Assembly: GCA_900539945.1 (NCBI GenBank)
Contig: UQDV01000009.1
Span: forward strand, 1 to 64,000
DNA length: 64,000 nucleotides
Origin: an uncultured Faecalibacterium sp.
GTDB lineage: Bacteria; Bacillota; Clostridia; Oscillospirales; Ruminococcaceae
Direction of reading: 5' to 3'
This document shows, piece after piece, positions 16,943 through 24,853 of this stretch. The translations under genes were made by a program, and so were the position numbers. Within the stretch, counting starts at the first letter, position 1, and every line of letters begins with the position of its first letter. Under the pieces are notes generated by a model. The model did no database searches. It had not been told where the DNA came from and was given only the letters and a program-made list of their open reading frames with translations.

Positions 16943-17404
16943 ATGGATCATACATATCAGAGCACCATGCTGATGCCCGCCTCCTATGCGGTTCTCTCGG
17001 AAGAAGAAATGACCTACCTCGACGGCGGTGCCGACTACAGCTTCAACGTCGGTGACTACACCGTTACCTTACACCCGGAAGTTTTGGTCACCTATGCCAT
17101 GAATGTGGTGGTGAACGGCGTTTATATGCTGAGCCAGGGTTCCTTCCAGTACTTTATCAATACCTTCAAAGAGGGTCTGTCCGACGGCCTGAGCCTGACC
17201 GGTGTGGTCAAACACAATTGGAACCGTATGAATACCTGGAGCCGCGTTGCCACCGTCGGCATGGCAGGACTGGCCGGTTACTACGCTTATGCACAGGTGC
17301 GCAGCATGTACCTGTCGCTGAAGAACCTGTTCGGCTCTATGTTTGGCACTACCACGAATACCGACACACAGGATCCTTCCGTGGCCGCAGGTCTGGCCGC
17401 CTGA
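16943..17404 (+). CDS. MAM-like double-glycine-leader protein A
   Basis: 153 residues. The leader MPASYAVLSEEEMTYLDGGA ends in Gly-Gly at residues 28-29 and matches, position by position, the leader of the MAM homologue at 42687-43136 (MPANFSAISENEMTYVNGGA). The remaining 124 residues have hydrophobic stretches (VLVTYAMNVVVNGVYML, VGMAGLAGYYAYAQV) and no Cys pairs. Double-glycine leaders are normally cut and exported by peptidase-containing ABC transporters (PCAT). No such transporter is in this window. AAAGGAG lies 10 bases before the ATG. The mature part is divergent from MAM, so activity cannot be inferred. Confidence 0.75.
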   Translation: MDHTYQSTMLMPASYAVLSEEEMTYLDGGADYSFNVGDYTVTLHPEVLVTYAMNVVVNGVYMLSQGSFQYFINTFKEGLSDGLSLTGVVKHNWNRMNTWSRVATVGMAGLAGYYAYAQVRSMYLSLKNLFGSMFGTTTNTDTQDPSVAAGLAA

Positions 17405-17440
17405 GTGTTTCGGATTTCTGCCTGAAAGGAGTGTTCGTTC

Positions 17441-17773
17441 ATGAAAAAGCTCCAACTGCCTTCGTCGTATGCTGTGCTTTCGGAGGAAGAACAGCGGACC
17501 GTTTCGGGCGGCGGTGAACTCAAGGACTCTCTGGACGATTTTTTTGGCAGCCTGCACCTGTATGATTTCACAATGGGCGGAGGACTTATTTCCTTCTCCA
17601 TCACCTTTGTGCCCATGCTGCTGTTCACGGCTGTCAAAAACACAGTAAGTTTTGCTTACCGCATCTACAACAAGCTGCTGGCATCCTCCATTTTCCGGCT
17701 GGGCACCTCGACCTCGGAAACGGTCCAGCATCTTGCAGCCCAGCAGGAGACCAATTCCTTCCCGCTGCGCTGA
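17441..17773 (+). CDS. MAM-like double-glycine-leader protein B
   Basis: 110 residues. The leader LPSSYAVLSEEEQRTVSGGG repeats the SYAVLSEEE core of its neighbour and ends in Gly-Gly-Gly at residues 23-25. The mature part starts acidic (ELKDSLDDFF) and has one hydrophobic segment (LISFSITFVPMLLFTAV) before a polar tail. AAAGGAG lies 10 bases before the ATG, 36 bases after the stop of protein A, so the two form one transcription unit ending at a strong terminator. It could be a partner, an immunity protein or a second exported peptide; the shared leader favours export. Confidence 0.7.
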   Translation: MKKLQLPSSYAVLSEEEQRTVSGGGELKDSLDDFFGSLHLYDFTMGGGLISFSITFVPMLLFTAVKNTVSFAYRIYNKLLASSIFRLGTSTSETVQHLAAQQETNSFPLR

Positions 17774-17795
17774 GTCCATTTGAATCAAAAAATTG

Positions 17796-17834
17796 AAAAG
17801 GGTCTGCTGCAAATTTGCAGCAGACCCTTTTTTG
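17796..17834. terminator. Bidirectional terminator between MAM-like pair and galK
   Basis: A long near-perfect palindrome (AAAAGGGTCTGCTGC with its complement) ends in a T run and begins with an A run, serving both convergent units. Confidence 0.92.
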
Positions 17835-17846
17835 TTGCTTCTGCAG

Positions 17847-19139
17847 TTACAGCACTTGTCTTGCGCCCTGTTCCCGCAGCCGGAGCACATAGCAGCTGCC
17901 CGGGCCGAACACCCGCTCCATGGCGGTATGGTAGCGCTGCAGCAACGTTTCCGGCACATAGGCCTGAATGGTGCCCGCAAAGCCGCCGCCCTGCATCCGC
18001 CATGCGCCGCTGCTGCCCTGCAGGATGCTCTGGCTCAACGCAAGCGCCACCGACAGCCCCTGATGCCGGACATCCGTGGCGCAGTACACATTCTGGCACA
18101 GTGCAAAGGAGGCGCGCCCGCTTTCCAGCACCATCGCGGCAAAATCGGCAAAGCGTTTTTCCAGCAAAGCCCGGCGCTGGGCCAGCGTGCGGGCATTTTC
18201 TTCGTAATAGTGGATTGCACGCAGCACCGCGCGGTCGCCGCAGACGGTACGCAGCCGGGGCAGTGCTGCCCAAAAATCGGTTTCCGGCACCTGACCCAAC
18301 ACTTTGCCGCCCAGGCAGGCCGCCACAGCCTCCATCTCCTGCCGGATGGCCGCGAACTCCCCGGTCAACTCGCTGTGGCTGCCCCGGGTGTCGGTCACGC
18401 ACAGGGTCATGCCGGGCGGCAGCAGGCCGTCTGCGTGGATCTTTTCCACCTGCGGGGCGGTCGGGTCTGCGAAGTCGGCAAAAATGACGCCGCCCACCGC
18501 GCTGGCCAGCTGGTCCAGCTGACCGCTGGGTTTGCCAAAGTAAGTATTCTCCGCATACTGGCAGATGCCGGCCAGTGCCCGGGCATCCAGCCCACAGGCG
18601 TACTCCCCGTTCCAGATGCAGGCCATGCCCATCTCAAAGGCCGCAGAGCTGGAAAGGCCGCTGCCCCGCAGCACGTCGCTGGCCGTGTAAGCATCAAAGC
18701 CGCCAATAGCCTTTCCCGCCGTACGGAAGCCCTCGGCAATGCCCCGGATCAGGCTGGCCGAGTGGGTGCTCTCCCCTTCCTGCGGCTCTGCCGTAGCCAG
18801 GTCGATCACATCCAGCTTGTTGAACCCGCGGGACTTGACCCGCACATAGCCGTCCGTGTTCCGGGCCGCTACCGCCACCAGATCCAGCGTGACCGCCGCC
18901 GCCAGCCCGTAGCCATGCTGGTGGTCGGTGTGGTTGCCGCCCAGCTCCGCACGCCCCGGGGCCGAGTACACCTGCACCTGCCGCCCCGGGCCGAAATACA
19001 GCTCGAACTGCTCCAGCGCCGCGCAGTACCGCGCCCGCTGCCGGGCCAGTTCCTGCGGGGCGGTGCCGTAAAGCGCGGCAAGGGGCCCGTCCCACCTCCC
19101 TGCCGCGATCTGTTCCCTGAGTTGTGCGCTGGTTGCCAT
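17847..19139 (-). CDS. galK: Galactokinase
   Basis: 430 residues, GHMP kinase fold. It phosphorylates galactose to galactose-1-phosphate in the cytoplasm. The galactokinase signature GRAELGGNHTDHQHG is near residue 70; the ATP-binding motif DVLRGSGLSSSAAFE and the C-terminal GGGFAGTIQA follow. I chose 19139 (MATSAQ) because GGGAGG lies 7 bases upstream; the open frame extends 27 codons further without one. Divergent from an AraC regulator with about 210 bases between starts, so that regulator is a candidate controller. No galT or galE is nearby. Confidence 0.95.
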   Translation of the reverse strand: MATSAQLREQIAAGRWDGPLAALYGTAPQELARQRARYCAALEQFELYFGPGRQVQVYSAPGRAELGGNHTDHQHGYGLAAAVTLDLVAVAARNTDGYVRVKSRGFNKLDVIDLATAEPQEGESTHSASLIRGIAEGFRTAGKAIGGFDAYTASDVLRGSGLSSSAAFEMGMACIWNGEYACGLDARALAGICQYAENTYFGKPSGQLDQLASAVGGVIFADFADPTAPQVEKIHADGLLPPGMTLCVTDTRGSHSELTGEFAAIRQEMEAVAACLGGKVLGQVPETDFWAALPRLRTVCGDRAVLRAIHYYEENARTLAQRRALLEKRFADFAAMVLESGRASFALCQNVYCATDVRHQGLSVALALSQSILQGSSGAWRMQGGGFAGTIQAYVPETLLQRYHTAMERVFGPGSCYVLRLREQGARQVL

Positions 19140-19281
19140 CCGCGATCCCTCCCTGAAACATTCAAACAGTGTTTGTAGGTTTGTTAGGTCTATTGTAATG
19201 CATCCCTTCTGTTTTTTCAATTTCTATCGAAGAAAAAGCGCGAAATTTGGCGTCCGGCTCAAAGAATAAGATGTACTTTTG

Positions 19282-19311
19282 TTGAATTTGCAGGCGGTTC
19301 TGTGGTATACT
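19282..19311 (+). promoter_or_regulatory. Promoter of the AraC-family gene
   Basis: TTGAAT and TATACT with an 18-base spacer in the galK-AraC intergenic region, 37 bases before the AraC start. Confidence 0.65.
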
Positions 19312-19348
19312 GGTCAAAAGACGTGACAACGAGGGAGGTCAAGCCGCC

Positions 19349-20206
19349 ATGGCAGACGTTTACAAGCAATCCTTCAAACAGAACTACACGAACAACATCG
19401 AACTTTCCATCTTCAACTGCGGCATTGAGCGCTGCGCCCCGTCCAAGACCTGGGGTCCTGGCATCCGTGACCATTACCTGATCCACCTGGTGCTCTCGGG
19501 CAAGGGCGAATTCGAGGTAGGCGGCCGAACCTGGCAAGTCAGCACCGGAGATCTGTTCTTTGCGCGCCCCAGCCAGCTCATCCGCTACACCGCCGATGAG
19601 CAGTACCCCTGGGAGTACAGTTGGGTGGGCTTCAACGGTGCCTGCGCCCACAAGCTGGCAGCCCAGCTGCCCTTTACCGACGACGCCCCCGTACACCACA
19701 CCAGCGACCCGGACGGCATGCGCGCCGCCCTGGCTAACATCTACTCCTCCCGCGGGCTGCAGCCCCAGGACGAGGCCGCCATGGTGGGTTACCTTTATTT
19801 GTTCATTGCCGCTCTGATGAAGGAAACCATCGCCGGTAAGCCGCACTCCACCTCGTCCTCCAGCCAGTATGTGCTCAACGCCATCAAATACATCCAGTTC
19901 AACTACTCCCACGACATCTCCATTGACGATGTCGCCAAGAGCGTGGGCGTTTCCCGCAGCCACCTGTACCGGGTGTTCATGCTCAATGTGGGCAAAAGCC
20001 CCATCGACTACCTCACCGAATACCGCATCAACGAAGCCTGCAAGCTGCTGCGTGCCGGTCACCTTTCCATTGCAGAGGTGGCCGTGTCCGTAGGCTTCTT
20101 CGACCAGTTCTATTTTTCGCGGGTGTTCAAGCGCGCCAAGGGCGTACCGCCCAGCAAGTATTTTGCCACCCAGGCAGATGCTGCCCCCGCCGAACCGCAG
20201 CCGTGA
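19349..20206 (+). CDS. AraC-family regulator, probably of galactoside use
   Basis: 285 residues. The N-terminal half is a cupin-like ligand domain (HLVLSGKGEFEVGGRTWQV, then GDLFFARPSQLIRY). The C-terminal 100 residues hold the two AraC helix-turn-helix units (ISIDDVAKSVGVSRSHLYRV and VAVSVGFFDQFYFSRVFKR). GAGGGAGG precedes the ATG. Its divergent placement to galK suggests a galactose- or galactoside-responsive activator; the ligand is inferred from context only. RlmD follows 38 bases downstream. Confidence 0.9.
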   Translation: MADVYKQSFKQNYTNNIELSIFNCGIERCAPSKTWGPGIRDHYLIHLVLSGKGEFEVGGRTWQVSTGDLFFARPSQLIRYTADEQYPWEYSWVGFNGACAHKLAAQLPFTDDAPVHHTSDPDGMRAALANIYSSRGLQPQDEAAMVGYLYLFIAALMKETIAGKPHSTSSSSQYVLNAIKYIQFNYSHDISIDDVAKSVGVSRSHLYRVFMLNVGKSPIDYLTEYRINEACKLLRAGHLSIAEVAVSVGFFDQFYFSRVFKRAKGVPPSKYFATQADAAPAEPQP

Positions 20207-20243
20207 CCCGGCGCATTTCCACTACCAAAGGAGACTATGACCC

Positions 20244-21623
20244 ATGCCCTTACAGAAGAACCAGATCCTGACCCTGCGCATCGAGCGGCTTTCCAGCGAC
20301 GGCAGCGGTGTGACCCACAGCCCGGACGGCGAGACCGTTTTTGTGCCGGGTGCCGCCCCCGGTGACGAAGCCGATGTGCGCATCGTAAAGGACTGCAAGC
20401 GCTACGCCTTTGGCATTCTGGACCATCTGCGCACCCCCTCGCCGGACCGCATTCCGGTGGACTGTGCCGTGGCGGGACCCTGCGGCGGCTGCAGCCTGCG
20501 GCATCTGGATTACACTGCCGAGCTGCGTGCCAAGCAGGAGAATGTGACCGATGCCTTCCGCCGCATCGGTGGGCTGGACGTGCCGGTGCTGGACATCTGC
20601 CCCTCCCCCGAAGTGGACCGCTACCGCAACAAGGTCCAGTTCCCGGTAGGGCTGGACAAGAACGGTAACCCCTGCATCGGCTTCTACGCCGGGCGCACTC
20701 ACCGCATCGTGCCCTGCCCGGACTGCAAATTGCAGCCCGGCGTGCTCAACGACATCGGCAATGCACTGTGCAGGTTCTTTGCCGAAAACGGCATCCAGCC
20801 TTACAACGAAGAGACCGGCCGGGGCCTGGTACGGCACATCTTCCTGCGGCGGGGCGCGCACCGCGGACAGATCATGGTGTGTCTGGTGTGCACCCGCCCG
20901 AACCTCCCCCACGCCGATGCGCTGTGCACCCGTCTGCGGGAGCAGTTTGCGGACATTGCCACCATCCTGCTCAATGTCAACAGCAAAAACACCAACGTGA
21001 TCCTGGGCACCGAGACCCACACCCTGTACGGGCCGGGCTACATCGAAGATACGCTCTGCGGGGTTCCGGTGCAGCTGGGGCCGCTGTCGTTCTACCAGGT
21101 GAACACGCTGGCCGCCGAGCGGCTGTACGGCATTGCCGCACAGTACGCCCAGCTGACCCCGGATGACCTGTTGCTGGACCTCTACTGCGGCATGGGTACC
21201 ATCGGCCTTTCCATGGTGGACCACTGCCGGGAGCTGGTGGGCGTGGAGATCGTGCCCGAAGCCATCGAGAGCGCCAAGGCCAACGCCGCCCGCATGGGGG
21301 ATGCTGTGGCCGCAAAGAGCTGCTTCTTCTGTGCCGACGCCGGGCAGGCGGCCACCCGGCTGGCCGCCGAGGGCCTGCACCCGGACGTGGTGATGCTGGA
21401 CCCGCCCCGCAAGGGCTGCGACGAGGCCACCCTCTCCGCCGTGGTGCGCATGGCTCCCCGCCGGGTGGTCTACGTCAGCTGCAACCCCGCCACCGCCGCC
21501 CGCGATGCCGCCTGGCTGGAGCAGAACGGCTACCACACCGAGAAGGTGCAGCCCGTGGATCTGTTCCCCAGGACGAAGCATTGTGAAGCGGTCATTCTTC
21601 TAACCAAGGTCCATGTCAACTGA
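20244..21623 (+). CDS. rlmD: 23S rRNA (uracil-C5)-methyltransferase
   Basis: 459 residues. A TRAM domain (residues 1-60) precedes an iron-sulfur Cys set (CAVAGPCGGCSLRHL and a fourth Cys in PCPDCKLQ) and the SAM-dependent methyltransferase domain (LLDLYCGMGTIGLSM). The catalytic loop is VYVSCNPATAARD. It methylates uracil 1939, and in Firmicutes the single homologue may also act on uracil 747 (RlmCD). The gene stops at a TGA right where many clostridial homologues continue into an extra C-terminal module, whose remains follow in the same frame. Confidence 0.93.
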   Translation: MPLQKNQILTLRIERLSSDGSGVTHSPDGETVFVPGAAPGDEADVRIVKDCKRYAFGILDHLRTPSPDRIPVDCAVAGPCGGCSLRHLDYTAELRAKQENVTDAFRRIGGLDVPVLDICPSPEVDRYRNKVQFPVGLDKNGNPCIGFYAGRTHRIVPCPDCKLQPGVLNDIGNALCRFFAENGIQPYNEETGRGLVRHIFLRRGAHRGQIMVCLVCTRPNLPHADALCTRLREQFADIATILLNVNSKNTNVILGTETHTLYGPGYIEDTLCGVPVQLGPLSFYQVNTLAAERLYGIAAQYAQLTPDDLLLDLYCGMGTIGLSMVDHCRELVGVEIVPEAIESAKANAARMGDAVAAKSCFFCADAGQAATRLAAEGLHPDVVMLDPPRKGCDEATLSAVVRMAPRRVVYVSCNPATAARDAAWLEQNGYHTEKVQPVDLFPRTKHCEAVILLTKVHVN

Positions 21624-21716
21624 CACATCGAAGCGGAAGTAAGCATGGATGAGCTGGATGTGACTGCCGCCGAAAGCAAGGCCGCTTACAAAGAGATTCT
21701 GGATTATGTGTGGGAA
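21624..21716 (+). pseudogene. Relic of the RlmD C-terminal extension module
   Basis: Directly after the rlmD TGA and in the same frame, the sequence reads HIEAEVSMDELDVTAAESKA and then YKEILDYVWEHH before diverging. From memory this matches the C-terminal extension (about 80 residues) found on many clostridial RlmD proteins. The module is cut off by the stop codon at 21621 and lacks its second half (the region normally ending in a CPP.KE segment). Not expected to be translated except by read-through. Confidence 0.6.
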
Positions 21717-21732
21717 CACCACCTAACAAGCA

Positions 21733-21780
21733 AATCCCCAGTCTGTGCCACCTGGAATCGGCACAGACTGGGGATTTTTT
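21733..21780. terminator. Bidirectional terminator
   Basis: AATCCCCAGTCTGTGCC pairs with its exact complement across a 10-base loop and is followed by T; it separates rlmD from the convergent flavoprotein gene. Confidence 0.92.
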
Positions 21781-21794
21781 CAGGTTCTGTAATA

Positions 21795-23786
21795 TCAGAT
21801 GCCGGCGGCAGCGTTCTGACCGGCAAAGCGGCCGAAGGTGGCGCTGCGGCCTGCGGCGGCACCGGCCATCAGGCAGGGATAGCTGCCGGAGAAGTAGTTG
21901 CCGCTCATGTCGCCGATGACGTACAGGCCTGGGATGGCCTTGAAGTCGTGGTCCAGTGCGTGCATGTTGTCGTCGATCTGGATGCCGTCCATGGTGCAGA
22001 TGAGGTAGCCGCCGGACTGGCGCACACCGTAGAAGGGAGCTTCGCTCAGGGTGGACAGACGGTAGTCCTCCTTACCGTAATCCTCGTCCTCGCCCTTGGC
22101 AGCCAGCTCATTGTAGCGATCCACCGTTGCGGTGAAGGTGTCCTTGGGCAGGCCCAGCTTGTCGGCCAGCTCCTCCACGGTGTCGGCCTGCACGATGTAA
22201 CCCTGGTCCTGCAGATCGGCGTTCATGCCCTCGATGTACTCCATGGGGAACACCGGAGCGGTGCCGTTCACATGCGGGTACAGGCGGCTGCAGCCGTGGG
22301 TGGCAAAGCGCTCCACATCCTCGGGGTACTTGCTGTCCCACACAGTGCAGTAGGTGTGGTAGGGCTGGCTGGCTGCAGCGTGCAGCACCAGATCGTAAGG
22401 CATGTACTCGTTCATAAAGCGCTCACCGTTCAGGTTCACCTTCAGGAACGGCTGGCTACCCATCCAGAACAGGGCACCGTCGTTGGCTTTGCCGTACTCG
22501 CCCACCTGGTCGGGCTTGATAGCACCGCGGTCAAAGATCATGGAGGTGTGGGTCTGGTCCATGATGGCACCGGCCCACAGGCAGGCCTTGATGCCGTCGC
22601 CCTTGGCACCGGGCTTGGAATAGTTGATGCAGGTCTGCTCCACGCTCTGGGGCTGCAGGGCGTTCATCATGGTTTCATTGCCGCTGTAGCCGCCGCAGGC
22701 CAGAATGACGCCCTTGGATGCATTGTAGCGCACATACTCGTCGTTGGCATTCTTGGCGATCAGGCCGGTGACGCGGTTGCCGTCCTTTTCCAGCTTGACC
22801 ATGGTGATCTCGTACTGCACTTCCAGACCGTCGGCCTCGGCGTGCTTGAGCACGGCGTCCATGGTCAGCTGCTCGCTGTACTCGTCGCCGTACTGGGTGC
22901 TGTGGCCCACGTCCAGCACCTCGTAGTTGTCGTTGTCATGCTTTTCGTCGATCTCGTGGCGGAAGTCGATGCCGCTCTCGGCCAGTACGTCGGTGAACCA
23001 GTCGATGGTCTCACCGCTGCGGTCTGCCCACACCTGTGCCAGGCTGCGGCGGGTATAGCCCTGGCTCCAATTGCACAGGTAGCGCACAGCGTCCTTCTTG
23101 TTCACGTCATCGCCGTCCTCCTGCTGCTGCTTGGAGCCGCAGGCAGCCAGCGTGTCGCGGATGCCGCTGGCCATGTCGTGGCCGAACTTTTCGATGAGGA
23201 TGGTCTTGGCACCGGCCTCGGCCGCGGCGGCAGCGGCAAAGCTGCCGGAGGAACCGGCACCCACCACCAGCACCTCACACTCCACGGTCTGCTTGATGTC
23301 GCTCTCGGCCACTTCGGGCTCCTCGCCCAGCCAGTCGGCGGTAGAGGCAGTCTCCTCGGTGGTCTGCTCAGCGGGGTTGATGGCACCGCCGCTGGCCTGA
23401 CGGATGCAGTCGGCCACAGCGTTCTGCACAGCCTTGCTGGTCACGGTGGCACCGGTCACACCGTCGATCTGGCTGGTCTGAGCGTTCATCACCTGCTCGA
23501 TCAGCTTGTCCTTGGCGGCCTGGCCGATGCTGTCGGTCTCGCCGGACAGGTCCAGCTCCACCTTGGTGATGGTGTTGGCATCAAAGGTAACGGTAGCGGT
23601 GATCTCGCTCATGCCCTTGGCAGTGGCGGTGTAGGTGCCGGGGGTGTAGATGCCGGCTGCACCGGAAGATGCAGCAGCGGTGGAGCTGCCGGCTGCATTG
23701 CAGGCAGCCAGACCGGCTGCGGTGACGCTGCTCATGGCGGCAGCGGCAGCGATCTTCAGAAAGCCTTTGCGGGAGATCTTTTCCAT
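21795..23786 (-). CDS. FMN-binding/FAD-dependent reductase lipoprotein (fumarate reductase flavoprotein type)
   Basis: 663 residues. The signal has a twin-arginine-like KISRKGFLK and a lipobox ending at Cys (GLAAC). An FMN-binding domain follows (residues 40-125) with the DGVTGATVTS motif in which the Thr carries covalent FMN. The C-terminal two thirds is an FAD-binding-2 domain (VLVVGAGSSGSFAAAAAAEAGA). Such extracellular flavoproteins reduce fumarate, urocanate or related unsaturated acids as electron sinks. AAAGGAA lies 8 bases before the ATG at 23786. A divergent LysR regulator suggests substrate induction. The acceptor cannot be read from the sequence. Confidence 0.9.
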   Translation of the reverse strand: MEKISRKGFLKIAAAAAMSSVTAAGLAACNAAGSSTAAASSGAAGIYTPGTYTATAKGMSEITATVTFDANTITKVELDLSGETDSIGQAAKDKLIEQVMNAQTSQIDGVTGATVTSKAVQNAVADCIRQASGGAINPAEQTTEETASTADWLGEEPEVAESDIKQTVECEVLVVGAGSSGSFAAAAAAEAGAKTILIEKFGHDMASGIRDTLAACGSKQQQEDGDDVNKKDAVRYLCNWSQGYTRRSLAQVWADRSGETIDWFTDVLAESGIDFRHEIDEKHDNDNYEVLDVGHSTQYGDEYSEQLTMDAVLKHAEADGLEVQYEITMVKLEKDGNRVTGLIAKNANDEYVRYNASKGVILACGGYSGNETMMNALQPQSVEQTCINYSKPGAKGDGIKACLWAGAIMDQTHTSMIFDRGAIKPDQVGEYGKANDGALFWMGSQPFLKVNLNGERFMNEYMPYDLVLHAAASQPYHTYCTVWDSKYPEDVERFATHGCSRLYPHVNGTAPVFPMEYIEGMNADLQDQGYIVQADTVEELADKLGLPKDTFTATVDRYNELAAKGEDEDYGKEDYRLSTLSEAPFYGVRQSGGYLICTMDGIQIDDNMHALDHDFKAIPGLYVIGDMSGNYFSGSYPCLMAGAAAGRSATFGRFAGQNAAAGI

Positions 23787-23827
23787 AATAAGGTTCCTTT
23801 CTCTTCTTTTTCTTCGTGCTTTGTTCC

Positions 23828-23854
23828 AGAATGGCAAAAATGCTTTGCCATTCT
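23828..23854. promoter_or_regulatory. Perfect inverted repeat in the flavoprotein-LysR intergenic region
   Basis: AGAATGGCAAA and TTTGCCATTCT form perfect 11-bp arms around AATGC, between the two divergent starts and just upstream of the LysR promoter. A good candidate LysR operator; a hairpin in the flavoprotein leader is the alternative. Confidence 0.6.
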
Positions 23855-23870
23855 TGTTAAAAGTATCACA

Positions 23871-23899
23871 TTTACAACCAAAGAAAAAGAAGTTATAAT
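23871..23899 (+). promoter_or_regulatory. LysR gene promoter
   Basis: TTTACA and TATAAT with a 17-base spacer, 55 bases before the LysR ATG. Confidence 0.75.
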
Positions 23900-23953
23900 A
23901 TCCCTGTAGGTATCAAGAAAAACTTGCGTTTTATTTCTGGAAAGGAACCTCCC

Positions 23954-24838
23954 ATGACCATTCAGCAGCTGCGCTATTTTCTGGCCCTGTGTCAGGACCT
24001 GAACTATACCCGCACGGCCGGGCGGATGTATCTGTCCCGGCAGGCGCTGCGCCTCAGCATTGCCGCGCTGGAAAACGAGCTCTGCGGCCCGCTGTTCATC
24101 AATGTGCGCAATCACCTTGCCCTGACCGAAAAGGGCCAGCGCTTCCGGGCGCAGGCTGCGCCGGTGGTGGAGCAATTTGACCGGATGTGCGCGCAGGCGT
24201 ATCAGGATATCCGGTCCCCCGCCCTGCGGCTGGGCATCAGTGTGGCGTTGGTGCCCAGCTACCTGCCCATGCTGGGGGATGTGCTGGAGCAGTTCCGGCA
24301 GCAATACCCGGGCATCCCGCTGGAAACCGCATTGCTCTCCAACGACGCCGTATGTGCACAATTGCAGAACGGCACGCTGGACGCCGGGCTGGTGATGGAC
24401 CTGGGCGGCTGCGCGGCCGGGCTTGCCCGCACCGCGCTCACCCGGCACACCGCAGCCCTGCTGGTGCCCCGCTGCAGCCCGTTCTGGGGGCGCAGCAGCA
24501 TCGCCCCGGCAGAGCTGGACGGTCGGCTGCTGTTGGTGCCGGGCCTTGCGCCGGAGCCGCTGGCCCCGCTGTGGAATACCCTGCGGCAGGCCGGTGCCCG
24601 CCCGAAGGTAGAGATCGGCGAGCAATACTATCAAGTGCTTTACCGCACCCAGGAGCGCAACGGTCTGGCCCTGGACCGGTTGGAGATCACCTCCGACCAC
24701 TGCATGGACAATGTTCAGGACGTGGCACTGGACGGCATGCCGCCCATCTGCGCCGCCTTTTTGCAGCCGGAGCACGCAGAGCACCCCTGTGTCCGGCTTT
24801 TGTGCAGCTTTTTGCAGGAACACCTGCGCAATCTATGA
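23954..24838 (+). CDS. LysR-family transcriptional regulator
   Basis: 294 residues. The winged helix-turn-helix is at the N-terminus (TIQQLRYFLALCQDLNYTRT, then SIAALENELCGPLFI), followed by a LysR substrate domain. The ATG at 23954 follows AAAGGAA. It diverges from the FMN/FAD reductase gene across an intergenic region with a perfect 11-bp inverted repeat, the usual LysR layout, so it probably controls that gene. The pyruvate kinase-like gene begins 15 bases after its stop and may be cotranscribed. Confidence 0.92.
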   Translation: MTIQQLRYFLALCQDLNYTRTAGRMYLSRQALRLSIAALENELCGPLFINVRNHLALTEKGQRFRAQAAPVVEQFDRMCAQAYQDIRSPALRLGISVALVPSYLPMLGDVLEQFRQQYPGIPLETALLSNDAVCAQLQNGTLDAGLVMDLGGCAAGLARTALTRHTAALLVPRCSPFWGRSSIAPAELDGRLLLVPGLAPEPLAPLWNTLRQAGARPKVEIGEQYYQVLYRTQERNGLALDRLEITSDHCMDNVQDVALDGMPPICAAFLQPEHAEHPCVRLLCSFLQEHLRNL

Positions 24839-24853
24839 AAGAAGGGACCCCTT

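Noticed and set aside
21621..21623. TGA at the rlmD end as a recoded (Trp or Sec) codon
   Set aside because: The downstream module is itself truncated, there is no selenocysteine-type structure visible, and other genes here use TGA as a normal stop.
21645..23909. A 754-residue plus-strand frame antisense to the FMN/FAD reductase
   Set aside because: Only its first 24 codons are meaningful (the RlmD extension relic); the remainder mirrors the reductase gene.
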